From an uncultured Candidatus Melainabacteria bacterium (GTDB lineage Bacteria > Cyanobacteriota > Vampirovibrionia > Gastranaerophilales > Gastranaerophilaceae): a stretch of 36,336 bases of DNA. A program made the translations under genes and the position numbers. Location: positions 1-36,336 of the forward strand of contig CAKVGW010000015.1 in assembly GCA_934747325.1 (NCBI GenBank). The letters are read 5' to 3'. The notes under the pieces are model-generated. The model did not search any database. It saw only the letters and a list, made by a program, of their open reading frames with translations, and was not told the DNA's origin. Positions 15,294-22,373 of the stretch are shown here, one piece after another (position 1 is the stretch's first letter; each line of letters opens with the position of its first letter).

Positions 15294-15314
15294 TAGGTGG
15301 GCTTTCAGTCCAAC
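15293..15314 (+). repeat. GTAG-headed hairpin (REP family B), degenerate
   Basis: GTAG (15293-15296) followed by GTGGGC, TTTCA and GTCCAAC. It overlaps the stop codon of the XRE gene and the last base of the converging gene. Confidence 0.65.
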
Positions 15315-15676
15315 TAGAACTTCTTCTTCTTTTTCATTTTAATAGCCAAATATATTTGTTCACCCATAACTTTTTGGGCTTGCTCAGAATTTGTATATTT
15401 TTCGGGGTTTCTTTCTTTGCGTTTTTCTTTCTTCTTTGCCTGAATTTTTTCTTGTTCACTTTTTGTAACTGTCAGAAATTTATTACTAACGTAATCTTCT
15501 AATTTTGCTTTTTGCAACTCAATTTCATGCAATTTTGGTTTATCTATACTTTTTTGTCCTGTCGGTTTAATGCCATATTGCAATAATCTGCGCATAATTC
15601 TTTTTTCTTCTTCATCAACGCTTCCGCCTGATGAACAAAAAGAACAAGTATAAATTTCTATTCTATTGATTGCCAT
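15314..15676 (-). CDS. Hypothetical basic protein with a CxxC motif
   Basis: About 120 residues. It begins MAINRIEIYTCSFCSSGGSV, where a lone CSFC pair may belong to a zinc site or disulfide. The rest is helical and strongly Lys-rich, with KKKEKRKERNPEKY and a terminal run of lysines. It may bind nucleic acid, but no family is recognised. I chose the ATG at 15676 over the upstream in-frame GTG (15685) because AGGG is better placed. It converges with the XRE gene. Confidence 0.55.
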   Translation of the reverse strand: MAINRIEIYTCSFCSSGGSVDEEEKRIMRRLLQYGIKPTGQKSIDKPKLHEIELQKAKLEDYVSNKFLTVTKSEQEKIQAKKKEKRKERNPEKYTNSEQAQKVMGEQIYLAIKMKKKKKF

Positions 15677-15785
15677 AATATACACACCCTAAGTCTAACA
15701 ATATAGTTATCGGCATTTTTTTTGAAAACTTTAGTAAAGATAACGAAATTGTAATAAATTTTTACAAAAAACGTTTAAATTATGC

Positions 15786-15800
15786 TATTATGTAGTTATG
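15786..15800 (+). promoter_or_regulatory. Extended -10 promoter, leaderless start
   Basis: TGC directly before TATTAT (15786-15791), ending 7 nt before the ATG at 15798. TTTACA lies about 19 nt upstream of the -10. The same extended -10 with the same spacing occurs at 34716-34733. Confidence 0.6.
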
Positions 15801-16100
15801 AAGAGAAAGTTTTTAATCGGTTTATTAATTTTATTTAGCTCATCAACGGTATTTGCGTCAGAGTCAACAAATTTTTTAGTTGATTTGTATGCAAATGAAT
15901 ACAATATGAATGTTAAAATTCACTCTAAAAAAGAATTTTGTAATCCTTGTGCACAAAAAATTGGAGATAATTATATTTCACAAATTACTTATGGGCAAGC
16001 TGATTTTAAGGTGAAAAAATGTCGTAAACAAAAAGTTTCTTATATTTGTGTGTTTGATAATGATTGCAAACCGTTTTGGGGATTTGTTATACCACGATAG
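15798..16100 (+). CDS. Small exported cysteine-containing protein
   Basis: A 100-residue protein with a clear signal peptide, MKRKFLIGLLILFSSSTVFA, cleaved before SES. The mature 80 residues contain five cysteines (FCNPC, KCRK, YICVF, DCK) and many Lys and Tyr residues, suggesting a small disulfide-bonded or redox-active periplasmic domain. FCNPC is a CxxC motif, but no thioredoxin fold is evident at this length. The function is unknown. There is no ribosome site; see the leaderless promoter. Confidence 0.6.
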   Translation: MKRKFLIGLLILFSSSTVFASESTNFLVDLYANEYNMNVKIHSKKEFCNPCAQKIGDNYISQITYGQADFKVKKCRKQKVSYICVFDNDCKPFWGFVIPR

Positions 16101-16141
16101 TTTTTTGCTTGTTAGACTTTCAACTGTCAACTCAAAAATTA

Positions 16142-16666
16142 TTACCCTTGTCTATCCAACCCTAACGCTTGGTGCATAGCATCACGTTTCGCATTTTCTT
16201 TATAAAATGCTTTTAATTCTTTTTCAGCAGGCGTATCTTTTCTAAATTTATCTAAAAATTGGTTTTTTGCCATATTTCGTCCCATTTTAGAAAAAATTAA
16301 AATTGGTTGATTAAATTGTATCGGTTGCTTTACGTATTTTAAAAGTTCTTTGTTTTTAACTGCTTCTTCTGCATATTTTATGCGGGCGTTTTTATAATCC
16401 TTGTATGAACCATAAATAAAGCTGTGCTGCATATCAAATTTTAATTTCCAAAGCTCAGAGATTTTTGGCGCATTCTGATTATCATAAGCAAGTTTAGAAA
16501 TCTTGTTATAAGTGAGTTCAAGTGCTTTGCAGTCATTTTTAAGCATTTCACAATTATTTCTTAATTCGTTTTCTTGAAGTTTCAAATTCTTTAATTGTCT
16601 TCTTCTTAAATGTAACTTAGGATTTTTACGCCCGTCAAAATTTATACTAGATATATCTAAGTTCAT
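16142..16666 (-). CDS. Hypothetical coiled-coil protein, 174 aa
   Basis: A soluble protein with no recognised family. It begins MNLDISSINFDGRKNPK; a short N-terminal (I/V)NF segment of this kind also occurs in other small proteins of this window. It continues with a heptad-like helical stretch near 20-60 (LRRRQLKNLKLQENELRNN onward). The C-terminal half is basic and helical. Start by the first ATG; no strong ribosome site is visible. It sits downstream of a terminator hairpin that isolates it from the decayed gene at 16720. Confidence 0.5.
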   Translation of the reverse strand: MNLDISSINFDGRKNPKLHLRRRQLKNLKLQENELRNNCEMLKNDCKALELTYNKISKLAYDNQNAPKISELWKLKFDMQHSFIYGSYKDYKNARIKYAEEAVKNKELLKYVKQPIQFNQPILIFSKMGRNMAKNQFLDKFRKDTPAEKELKAFYKENAKRDAMHQALGLDRQG

Positions 16667-16684
16667 ACAATACCCTTTATTTTG

Positions 16685-16719
16685 AAAATATAAGGTGCAA
16701 TAACTCCACCTTATATTTT
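16685..16719. terminator. Hairpin with A and T runs on the two sides
   Basis: A 13-bp stem (AAAATATAAGGTG with CACCTTATATTTT) and a 9-nt loop. It lies just downstream of the decayed cupin gene on the minus strand. Confidence 0.65.
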
Positions 16720-16985
16720 TTATAACTCATTATACACTTCATCCGTTACAGGTTCAAGCCATTCGTTAGAAGTTTCTGTACCATCAATTTCAAACGTTAT
16801 ATTGAATATTTTAACGTGGCTTGTAGAAAGTGGTGCAAGATAGCTTTTACCGATAAAATATTTTGTGTAAGCTGTGTTCTCTCCGCCAATAGGTCACGTT
16901 CCACTGTTTGAATTATTTTTGCCATTGTTTTTTCTTTCTTTGTTTTAGCAAACGTAATACTGTTTGCTAAACATAGTAAAATCAA
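16720..16985 (-). pseudogene. Decayed cupin-family gene (frameshift and internal deletion)
   Basis: The first frame gives MILLCLANSITFAKTKKEKT, resembling an export signal, then is disrupted near 16885. After a frame change the minus strand reads PIGGENTAYTKYFIGKSYLA, then PLSTSHVKIFNITFE, then EWLEPVTDEVYNEL and a stop. These resemble the start and the extreme end of bacterial cupin/carboxymuconolactone-decarboxylase-type proteins (YF.GKSYL...V.NVTFEPG and a final WLEPV.DEEY). The metal-binding HxH cupin core that should lie between them is absent, so there is both a frameshift and an internal deletion. The family call is from memory of these motifs. Confidence 0.55.
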
Positions 16986-17256
16986 TAATAATGTATAAAA
17001 CTGTTATTAATAAGCTGGATTTTTCGGTGTTAACCGCACCTCAAAATGACGGTACGCTTGAAAATCTTATATAACTTTATTCTGAGAAACTGTGTTTTGA
17101 AGAATCCGACTTTTTATAAACTATTATTTTTTAGTCTGTACAAAATCAACTATTTCAGTATCTATTGTGTTAATCGAATATTAATATGGGAATAATATTT
17201 GACAAACTGCCGGAAACTTTTCAAGAAGAAATTTTGAAAAAATATGTTAGGATTTT
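16986..17256. other. Gene-poor remnant region
   Basis: Only short frames are present, for example 27 codons at 16991-17074 (+) and 24 codons at 17186-17260 (+, MGIIFDKLPETFQEEILKKY). The latter looks protein-like but has no upstream continuation. It is probably debris next to the decayed cupin gene. Confidence 0.4.
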
Positions 17257-17538
17257 TTAGTTTTCTTTTGATTTAGTAAACTTATCTTTTGCACATGTAA
17301 TTGCACCTGCGCCGACTCCGATAAGACCGTTCATTGCAATAGAATTTTTTACCGGTGATTTAAAGAAGTGGCATTTTCTAGATACAAAATCTAAAACAAC
17401 ACCAAAACCAAACCAAGCACCTGCTGTATTTAAACCGTCTTGCATTGGTGCCGACATATTTGAAATCGGATTTTTTTTATTTTTTTGCGCACAAAAATTA
17501 ACTTTGTGTGAAAAGTTGTCTATTTTCTGTACTCTCAT
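17257..17538 (-). CDS. Small hypothetical protein with a Gly-rich hydrophobic segment
   Basis: A 93-residue protein that begins MRVQKIDNFSHKVNFCAQKN. The VNF segment near the N-terminus resembles that of other small proteins of the window. The central part (GLNTAGAWFGFGVVLDFVS) and the following SIAMNGLIGVGAGAITCA are hydrophobic and glycine-rich, suggesting one or two membrane hairpins. The tail is basic. The function is unknown. Confidence 0.5.
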   Translation of the reverse strand: MRVQKIDNFSHKVNFCAQKNKKNPISNMSAPMQDGLNTAGAWFGFGVVLDFVSRKCHFFKSPVKNSIAMNGLIGVGAGAITCAKDKFTKSKEN

Positions 17539-17561
17539 AATATAGGGCTTCTAACTTTAAT

Positions 17562-17584
17562 GTTGGGCTGAAAGCCCAACCTAT
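17562..17584 (-). repeat. GTTGGGC hairpin (REP family B), minus orientation
   Basis: A 7-bp stem around TTTCA on the minus strand, headed by ATAG, one base from GTAG. Confidence 0.75.
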
Positions 17585-17607
17585 ATGCTCATGTTCTAGT
17601 GTAAAAA

Positions 17608-17691
17608 TGCCGATGGCCGGGGTCGAACCGGCACGTAGTTGCCTACACCAGATTTTGAGTCTGGCACGTCTACCAATTCCATCACATCGGC
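17608..17691 (-). tRNA. tRNA-Leu (anticodon CAA)
   Basis: An 84-nt class II tRNA. The acceptor stem is GCCGATG/CATCGGC with discriminator A. The anticodon arm is CCAGA-CTCAAAA-TCTGG, giving CAA, which reads UUG. A long variable arm (GTAGGCAACTAC) and the T-arm GGTTCGACCCC are present. The 3' CCA is not encoded. Confidence 0.96.
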
Positions 17692-17787
17692 ATATAAAAT
17701 TTTCAAAACTTCAACAGTTAAGATTATTAAAACAAAAACAAATTAAAATAGCAAGCAATATTTTATCTGATATCCTGAATAGACACT

Positions 17788-17816
17788 AAAAGAGGCTGAC
17801 ATAATATCAACCTCTT
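17788..17816 (-). terminator. Intrinsic terminator of the exported zincin gene
   Basis: AAGAGG-TGA pairs with TCA-CCTCTT (one mismatch) around a 7-nt loop. On the minus strand it ends CCTCTTTTAG. Confidence 0.7.
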
Positions 17817-17851
17817 ACAATCTTTAAAATAGGAGTTGTTAATTCTTTTAA

Positions 17852-18412
17852 TTAGTTTAAACCTAATTGGCTTCTGTAGAAACTGCTTGATGCGATTTTT
17901 TGTTCAACTAAGTTATTGTTGTTAGATGAAGCTAAGTAAAGACCGCTCAATTTGTCTAATCTTCTTGTTAACTTAGAATCAGGATAAACTTTAGATGCTG
18001 ATTTAAGTCTTGTCCAGCAAGCTGCTTCTTTTTGAGTTGCAGTTGTTTCTTCTGCTAATGTTGCACTGTAACCTGTGTGGCAGCTTTCGTGTGCGATTAA
18101 GCAAGCGATTTGTTCAGCAGGTGCGTTTCTGTAAATTGAATTGATATAGATAACTTTTGTACCGAATTCATTTGTTGTGCTCACTGCAAATGCGTTTGCG
18201 CTATTATAAGATACCATTGAAAGATTGTTGAATTTGATTCTTACTGCTCTTCTTTCAAGACTTCTTAAAACATCTGTTTCACCTGCTTGTTCTAATATTC
18301 TAACAGCTTCAACGATTTTTGCATCACTTGAGAAATCTGTAACTCTGTAAGCGAATGCTTGGTTAACTCCTAAAAACAAAAATGCGAATAACATTAATAC
18401 AACTTTTTTCAT
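17852..18412 (-). CDS. Exported zincin-like protein with an HExxH motif
   Basis: A 186-residue protein with signal peptide MKKVVLMLFAFLFLGVNQAFA. The mature part contains IACLIAHESCHTGYSATLAEE: an HExxH zinc motif (about His108 to His112) followed by acidic residues at the distance expected for a third metal ligand (AEETTATQKEA). Together with KVIYINSIYRNAPAEQ before it, this resembles small minimal metallopeptidases. It would act in the periplasm or outside the cell. Peptidase activity is inferred and the substrate is unknown. An in-frame GTG at 18415 is an alternative start; AGGAG fits both. Confidence 0.65.
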   Translation of the reverse strand: MKKVVLMLFAFLFLGVNQAFAYRVTDFSSDAKIVEAVRILEQAGETDVLRSLERRAVRIKFNNLSMVSYNSANAFAVSTTNEFGTKVIYINSIYRNAPAEQIACLIAHESCHTGYSATLAEETTATQKEAACWTRLKSASKVYPDSKLTRRLDKLSGLYLASSNNNNLVEQKIASSSFYRSQLGLN

Positions 18413-18544
18413 CACGACACAACTCCTATTTTTTATTTCCTAATCAACAGCTTTGATAGTTGTGTCTACGGCGATTTTTGGTAAAACTTGAGCGTTTTGT
18501 TTTGCTTTGTTACAAAACTTCACAAAACAATAAGTCAAAATGCC

Positions 18545-18570
18545 AAAAAGCATTGCTATAACAGCAATGC
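18545..18570 (-). terminator. Intrinsic terminator of the phosphoesterase-ispE pair
   Basis: GCATTGCT pairs with AGCAATGC around a 5-nt loop, followed on the minus strand by TTTTT. It lies about 110 nt after the ispE stop. The rest of 18416-18681 holds no gene. Confidence 0.8.
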
Positions 18571-18681
18571 AGCGTTTCAAGAAAGCTATTAAGAAATGTT
18601 AAGAAAAAGGAATGTATTTTTTAGCATTTTACAAATCTTAATAATGTGCCTAAAAGTATTAAAAATATGTCGATTAATATT

Positions 18682-19542
18682 TTATTTACTAACAAGAAGT
18701 TTTTCAGACAAAACGCCTTTGTTTATAAATTGCAAATCTGAAATAACTTGATATGTGTCATTAAATATATTTTCTTTTAAATTCCCTAAAATAAAATAGG
18801 TAGAACCTGAACCTGACATGATAGAAGTCGGTAGTTTTTCTTTTATAGTTTGTAATTCTTGATAATCATCAAAAATAGCATATTCTAAATCGTTGTATAA
18901 AAATTCTTGTATATTTTGTTGATTTTTGATTGCATCAATTAATTTTTCTGTCATATTATTTTGTGGTTTGATTTTTTTTGCAGCATATTTTGTATAAGCT
19001 TCTTTTGCTGAAATACCGAGTTTTTTCGGTTTAATCAATGTCACGGGATAATTTATGTCACAATCAAGTTTTTGTATAACTTCGCCTCTGGAGGTCGCAA
19101 GCAATGTTCCGCCTTCTAAGCATACGTTTAAATCGGAGCCTAACTTTGCGCAAAGTTCGTGTAATTTTTCTCTGCTAAACGGTTGACCTAAAATTTCATT
19201 TAATCCATAAATCGTTCCGGCAGCATCAGTGCTTCCGCCAGCAAGTCCGGCTGCGATTGGGATATTTTTTTCTATAAAAATATTGATTTTTGCAGAGATT
19301 CCGCTTTCTTCCAAAAACAATTTTGCAGCTTTAAAGACTAAATTTTTTTCGTTGTAAGGAATTTCTTCGCTCGTGCCAGAAAGAGTAATCTCGGTCGTTT
19401 CGGATTTTTTTGCTTCAATCGAAAGATGGTCATACAAACTGATTGTTTGCATAATACTTTTGATATTATGAAAACCGTCATCGCGTTTGTTTACAATCTC
19501 TAAAGTTAAATTAATTTTTGCAGGACAAGAAACTTTTATCAT
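18682..19542 (-). CDS. ispE: 4-diphosphocytidyl-2-C-methyl-D-erythritol kinase IspE
   Basis: A GHMP kinase of 286 residues that phosphorylates CDP-methylerythritol with ATP in the non-mevalonate isoprenoid pathway. The N-terminal CPAKINLTLEI and DGFHNIKSIMQTISL match IspE. The ATP loop is PIAAGLAGGSTDAAG near 95-109, and the third GHMP motif is MSGSGSTYF near 240-248. Length is typical. It starts 2 nt after the phosphoesterase stop, so the two form one operon. Confidence 0.95.
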   Translation of the reverse strand: MIKVSCPAKINLTLEIVNKRDDGFHNIKSIMQTISLYDHLSIEAKKSETTEITLSGTSEEIPYNEKNLVFKAAKLFLEESGISAKINIFIEKNIPIAAGLAGGSTDAAGTIYGLNEILGQPFSREKLHELCAKLGSDLNVCLEGGTLLATSRGEVIQKLDCDINYPVTLIKPKKLGISAKEAYTKYAAKKIKPQNNMTEKLIDAIKNQQNIQEFLYNDLEYAIFDDYQELQTIKEKLPTSIMSGSGSTYFILGNLKENIFNDTYQVISDLQFINKGVLSEKLLVSK

Positions 19543-19544
19543 AA

Positions 19545-20288
19545 TTAGAAATGCCTTACCTTCGGATTAAGGAGCATGTTTGCTAATTTATCAGCACCTG
19601 CAAATTCTCTTTTTCTCAATTTTGCGCTCGCTCTTTCTTTATCATATTCAATAAAATGATGTTCAAACAAGCATTCGCCATTGTTCACAATTATTGTTAA
19701 ATAACAAGATTTTGGTTCAGGTGTGAATGGACGACCGATACTGCCTGCATTTACTACAGTTTTCTTATTAGAGGTTTGGAAACCGCAAGGTAAGTGCGTA
19801 TGACCGCATAATACAACATCGGCATCAACATTTACAAGCATTTTTTCTACTTCTTCTATTGGCGTATCAGGCAAAATATCTTCATTATTTTTTCTAGGAG
19901 AGCCGTGAACTAACAAAAACTTCACTCCGCCTTCCACAATTTCCAATTGGATAGGAAGATTTTTTAAGAAATATTTTTCAGGCGGATTAAGAATTTCAGC
20001 GTCATTTTTAAGAGCTTCTGCCATAACAGGAGCTTTTTCTTTAAGCTTTGAATAAAGTTCATCAGAATAATCAGCAATCATCAAATCCGTATTACCTTGA
20101 ATTAATTTGAACTTTGGATTATCTTTGCGCGCCATAAAATATTCGACGGTGCTGTTCGGTTCAGGTCCTGCCATTGCGTAATCTCCAAGCACAAAGATTT
20201 TGTCACATTGTTGTTTTTCAATGTCTGCCATAACGGCTTCTAAGGCTTCCATATTGCCGTGAATATCTGAAATAACTGCGATTTTCAT
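19545..20288 (-). CDS. YfcE-type metallophosphoesterase
   Basis: A 247-residue calcineurin-like phosphoesterase. All metal-site motifs are present: Asp8-x-His10 in SDIHGN, GD in VLGDYAMAGP (Asp36), GNTD (Asn66), LVHGSP, and GHTH in CGHTHLP. Family members cleave phosphodiesters or phosphomonoesters with two metal ions; the natural substrate cannot be read from sequence. The C-terminal 60 residues add a strand pair and a charged tail. AAGGAG precedes the ATG. It is co-transcribed with ispE, though no functional link is known. Confidence 0.85.
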   Translation of the reverse strand: MKIAVISDIHGNMEALEAVMADIEKQQCDKIFVLGDYAMAGPEPNSTVEYFMARKDNPKFKLIQGNTDLMIADYSDELYSKLKEKAPVMAEALKNDAEILNPPEKYFLKNLPIQLEIVEGGVKFLLVHGSPRKNNEDILPDTPIEEVEKMLVNVDADVVLCGHTHLPCGFQTSNKKTVVNAGSIGRPFTPEPKSCYLTIIVNNGECLFEHHFIEYDKERASAKLRKREFAGADKLANMLLNPKVRHF

Positions 20289-20350
20289 TTTAGCTCCTTT
20301 TTATAGTTTTATTTTAGCATGAAAAATTTTTGGTTGTTTTGGTGAATTTT

Positions 20351-20396
20351 CTGCCCTCTCTTTTTGGAGAGGGTGCCGAAGGCGGGAGAGGGTGTT
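20351..20396. repeat. CCCTCTC/GAGAGGG hairpin repeat
   Basis: CCCTCTC pairs with GAGAGGG around six bases, followed by a GCC-GAA-GGC mini-hairpin and a second GAGAGGG. This G/C-rich island in AT-rich DNA is similar in style to the repeat at 2324-2370. Confidence 0.6.
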
Positions 20397-20417
20397 ATGA
20401 AATTTTGGATAAATACA

Positions 20418-20453
20418 ATTTATTTTCTTGCTTGCACAAGCAAGAAAATAAAT
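20418..20453. promoter_or_regulatory. 36-bp palindrome upstream of the panC promoter
   Basis: A 17-bp perfect arm (ATTTATTTTCTTGCTTG with its complement) has a 2-nt centre. It ends just before the likely -35 box of panC, so it could be an operator or a terminator-like barrier after the upstream region. Confidence 0.6.
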
Positions 20454-20454
20454 A

Positions 20455-20505
20455 TTGAACCTATTTATTATGTGTTATAATTATGTACATAATAGAAAAG
20501 GGGAG
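20455..20505 (+). promoter_or_regulatory. panC promoter and ribosome site deciding the start
   Basis: TTGAAC (20455-20460), a TG-extended TATAAT (20476-20481) and GGGGAG (20500-20505). Transcription should begin near 20488, after the in-frame ATG at 20483, so translation starts at 20510. Confidence 0.65.
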
Positions 20506-20509
20506 TGTA

Positions 20510-21361
20510 ATGTTAGTACATACAATAGAGGAGCTTAGACAAAAAAGAGCAGAGTGGAAAGATTTAAAAGTCGGCATTGTTCCAACGATGGGAGCTTTGC
20601 ACGAAGGACATTTAAGTCTTATAAAAAAAGCAAAAGAAACTTGCGATAAAGTTGTTGTTTCTGTTTTTGTAAATCCTATTCAATTCGGACCTTCAGAAGA
20701 TTTCGACAAGTATCCTAGAACTTTGGATAAAGATATGGAATTATGCAATTCTGTTGGCGTTGATTTGGTTTTTGCTCCAACTCCTAAAGAAATGTATGGC
20801 GAAGGCAATAGACTTTCTAATGATACACTAACTTACGTTTGTCCTCCATTTTTCTATGTAAATAAACTTTGCGGTAAAACAAGAGTAGGTCACTTTGACG
20901 GAGTTTGTACCGTTGTTTTAAAACTATTTAACATTGTTCAACCTGATTACGGATTTTTCGGACAAAAAGACGCGCAACAAGTTATCATTATCAAAAAAAT
21001 GGTTAAAGACCTTAATGTGCCGATTGAAATTATTCAATGCCCGATTGTGAGAGAAGAATCAGGTCTGGCATTGAGTTCTCGTAACAAATATTTATCTGAA
21101 GAAGGCAAAAAAGACGCGCTTGTTTTATCACAAATCTTGAAGAACATTAAAGCTTGTTTCCAAAAAGGTATAACTGATGTTTCTGCCTTAAAAGAAACTG
21201 CTTACAGCTATTTAACCGATAAGCACGATATGGAATATTTAGAAATTTTGGATAGAAATACTTTGGAAGAAAAACCAAACGCTGATAGAGAGTCTATTGC
21301 TTTGATTGCGTGCAGAGTAGAGGGCGTAAGGCTTATTGACAACATTTATTTGGGAGAATAA
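20510..21361 (+). CDS. panC: Pantothenate synthetase PanC
   Basis: A 283-residue enzyme that joins pantoate and beta-alanine using ATP, the last step of vitamin B5 synthesis. The signature VPTMGALHEGHLSLIKKA includes the HxGH motif (31-34). VFVNPIQFGPSEDFDKYPRT, GHFDGVCTVVLKLFNIVQPD and FGQKDAQQ follow, then the late LALSSRNKYLS. Length is typical. panB and panD are not in the window. The start at 20510 is preferred over the upstream in-frame ATG because of promoter position and ribosome site. The next gene follows after 3 nt. Confidence 0.96.
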   Translation: MLVHTIEELRQKRAEWKDLKVGIVPTMGALHEGHLSLIKKAKETCDKVVVSVFVNPIQFGPSEDFDKYPRTLDKDMELCNSVGVDLVFAPTPKEMYGEGNRLSNDTLTYVCPPFFYVNKLCGKTRVGHFDGVCTVVLKLFNIVQPDYGFFGQKDAQQVIIIKKMVKDLNVPIEIIQCPIVREESGLALSSRNKYLSEEGKKDALVLSQILKNIKACFQKGITDVSALKETAYSYLTDKHDMEYLEILDRNTLEEKPNADRESIALIACRVEGVRLIDNIYLGE

Positions 21362-21364
21362 TAA

Positions 21365-22216
21365 ATGCACAATTTTGTTCTAAATTGTTTTAATTTCTTA
21401 AGAAGCTTTTTGCATTTGATGAAAATTGTTTTTGTGTTTTGTATTCTTATGCTCCTATGTTATTGGGTGCAAAACCTTACTGGTGCTGATTGGGCGTGGT
21501 TAGGCTTTATAAAACCTTTTTTGGATGGCTTACTTGATTTTACAAACAGCATTTATTCTGTAACTTTTGAGTTTTGGGGTGCAAAATTCGAGTTCAAATA
21601 CTTTAGTGCTGTTATTATTCTTACTGCAGGCGTTTATTTAATGAATTTATTTATTATGCTTGCAAATATTTTAGAAGGTGCTTATAAGAGCGCGCATTTT
21701 GTAGCTAAGAAAACTCAAGAAGTAATTTTTAACAAAGAATTGAATGTTAATATTACAAGAGAAGAAAAGAAAATTAAAAGATATTCTGTTTTAATTAAGA
21801 CTCAAATCAAAAAGAAATATGCGCATGCAGAATTGAATATTAATCTTGATGAGCAAAATAAATTAATGAATAAATTTATTTCTGAAAAAACTGCTGTAAT
21901 ACCTATGATGATGAATGGTGGTTTTTTGTATGAATTTATGGATTTTGATAAAATTGATACAGTATTAGATGTTTTGTTTAAAGTTTTACATTCAAGTGCG
22001 CCGCTAGATTACGCTATTTGTGTTCAATCAGGCGATAATATGGAGCAATTAACAAAATTGTCAACATTAAATCATTTTGGTATGATTTCTATGGCAGCAG
22101 ATACTGCTTACAGATATAGATTTAATGAAACTCACAGATACCAAACAACGCAAGTCGGTGTTTTTCAAAACGGGGACAGAACGTTAGAGGTGCATGAGTT
22201 TAAGGAGATATTGTAG
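21365..22216 (+). CDS. Membrane protein of unknown function, coupled to panC
   Basis: A 283-residue protein with two or three N-terminal membrane segments: near 12-35 (FLHLMKIVFVFCILMLLCYW) and near 75-100 (FSAVIILTAGVYLMNLFIMLA). A cytosolic domain of about 180 residues follows. It contains a charged helical linker (NITREEKKIKRYSVLIKTQIK) and alternating strands and helices (TAVIPMMMNGGFLYEF, YAICVQSGD). The soluble part may be nucleotidyl-cyclase or signalling-like in layout, but I see no conserved catalytic motif and leave it unnamed. It starts 3 nt after panC, with GGAGAA at the panC end as ribosome site. Confidence 0.6.
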   Translation: MHNFVLNCFNFLRSFLHLMKIVFVFCILMLLCYWVQNLTGADWAWLGFIKPFLDGLLDFTNSIYSVTFEFWGAKFEFKYFSAVIILTAGVYLMNLFIMLANILEGAYKSAHFVAKKTQEVIFNKELNVNITREEKKIKRYSVLIKTQIKKKYAHAELNINLDEQNKLMNKFISEKTAVIPMMMNGGFLYEFMDFDKIDTVLDVLFKVLHSSAPLDYAICVQSGDNMEQLTKLSTLNHFGMISMAADTAYRYRFNETHRYQTTQVGVFQNGDRTLEVHEFKEIL

Positions 22217-22231
22217 TAAGGGAATGAAAAT

Positions 22232-22255
22232 GTAGGTTGGGCATACTTGTCCAAC
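22232..22255 (+). repeat. GTAG-headed GTTGGGC hairpin (REP family B)
   Basis: GTAG (22232-22235), GTTGGGC, a 6-nt loop and GTCCAAC. It is the left part of the composite repeat also found upstream of fabH. Confidence 0.75.
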
Positions 22256-22263
22256 AATAACTT

Positions 22264-22349
22264 TAGAGGGAAAACATCTCTCACCCGCATTCGTAAGGCT
22301 CACTAAGGTTTGCCAACGACTGCTCCCTTTCCCTCAAGGGCGAGGGGAA
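22264..22349 (+). repeat. Composite repeat, right part, copy 2 (upstream of dapA)
   Basis: It has the same block order as 10984-11063: AGAGGG, CGCATTCGTAAGGCTC, TTGCCAACGACTGCTCCC, GAGGGGAAA. It ends 24 nt before the dapA start. Confidence 0.75.
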
Positions 22350-22373
22350 AGAAAGAAAAAAAAGGAGCAAACA

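Noticed and set aside
17607..17789. Plus-strand reading frame over the tRNA
   Set aside because: It is antisense to a well-formed tRNA-Leu and resembles the common false protein calls made on tRNA complements.
20483..20509. Upstream in-frame ATG of panC
   Set aside because: It lies 2 nt after the -10 box and would not be in the mRNA. The ATG at 20510 has a GGGGAG site and matches the usual PanC start.
399..22255. Repeated palindromes as a CRISPR array
   Set aside because: The copies are single and far apart, with no regular spacers and no cas genes.
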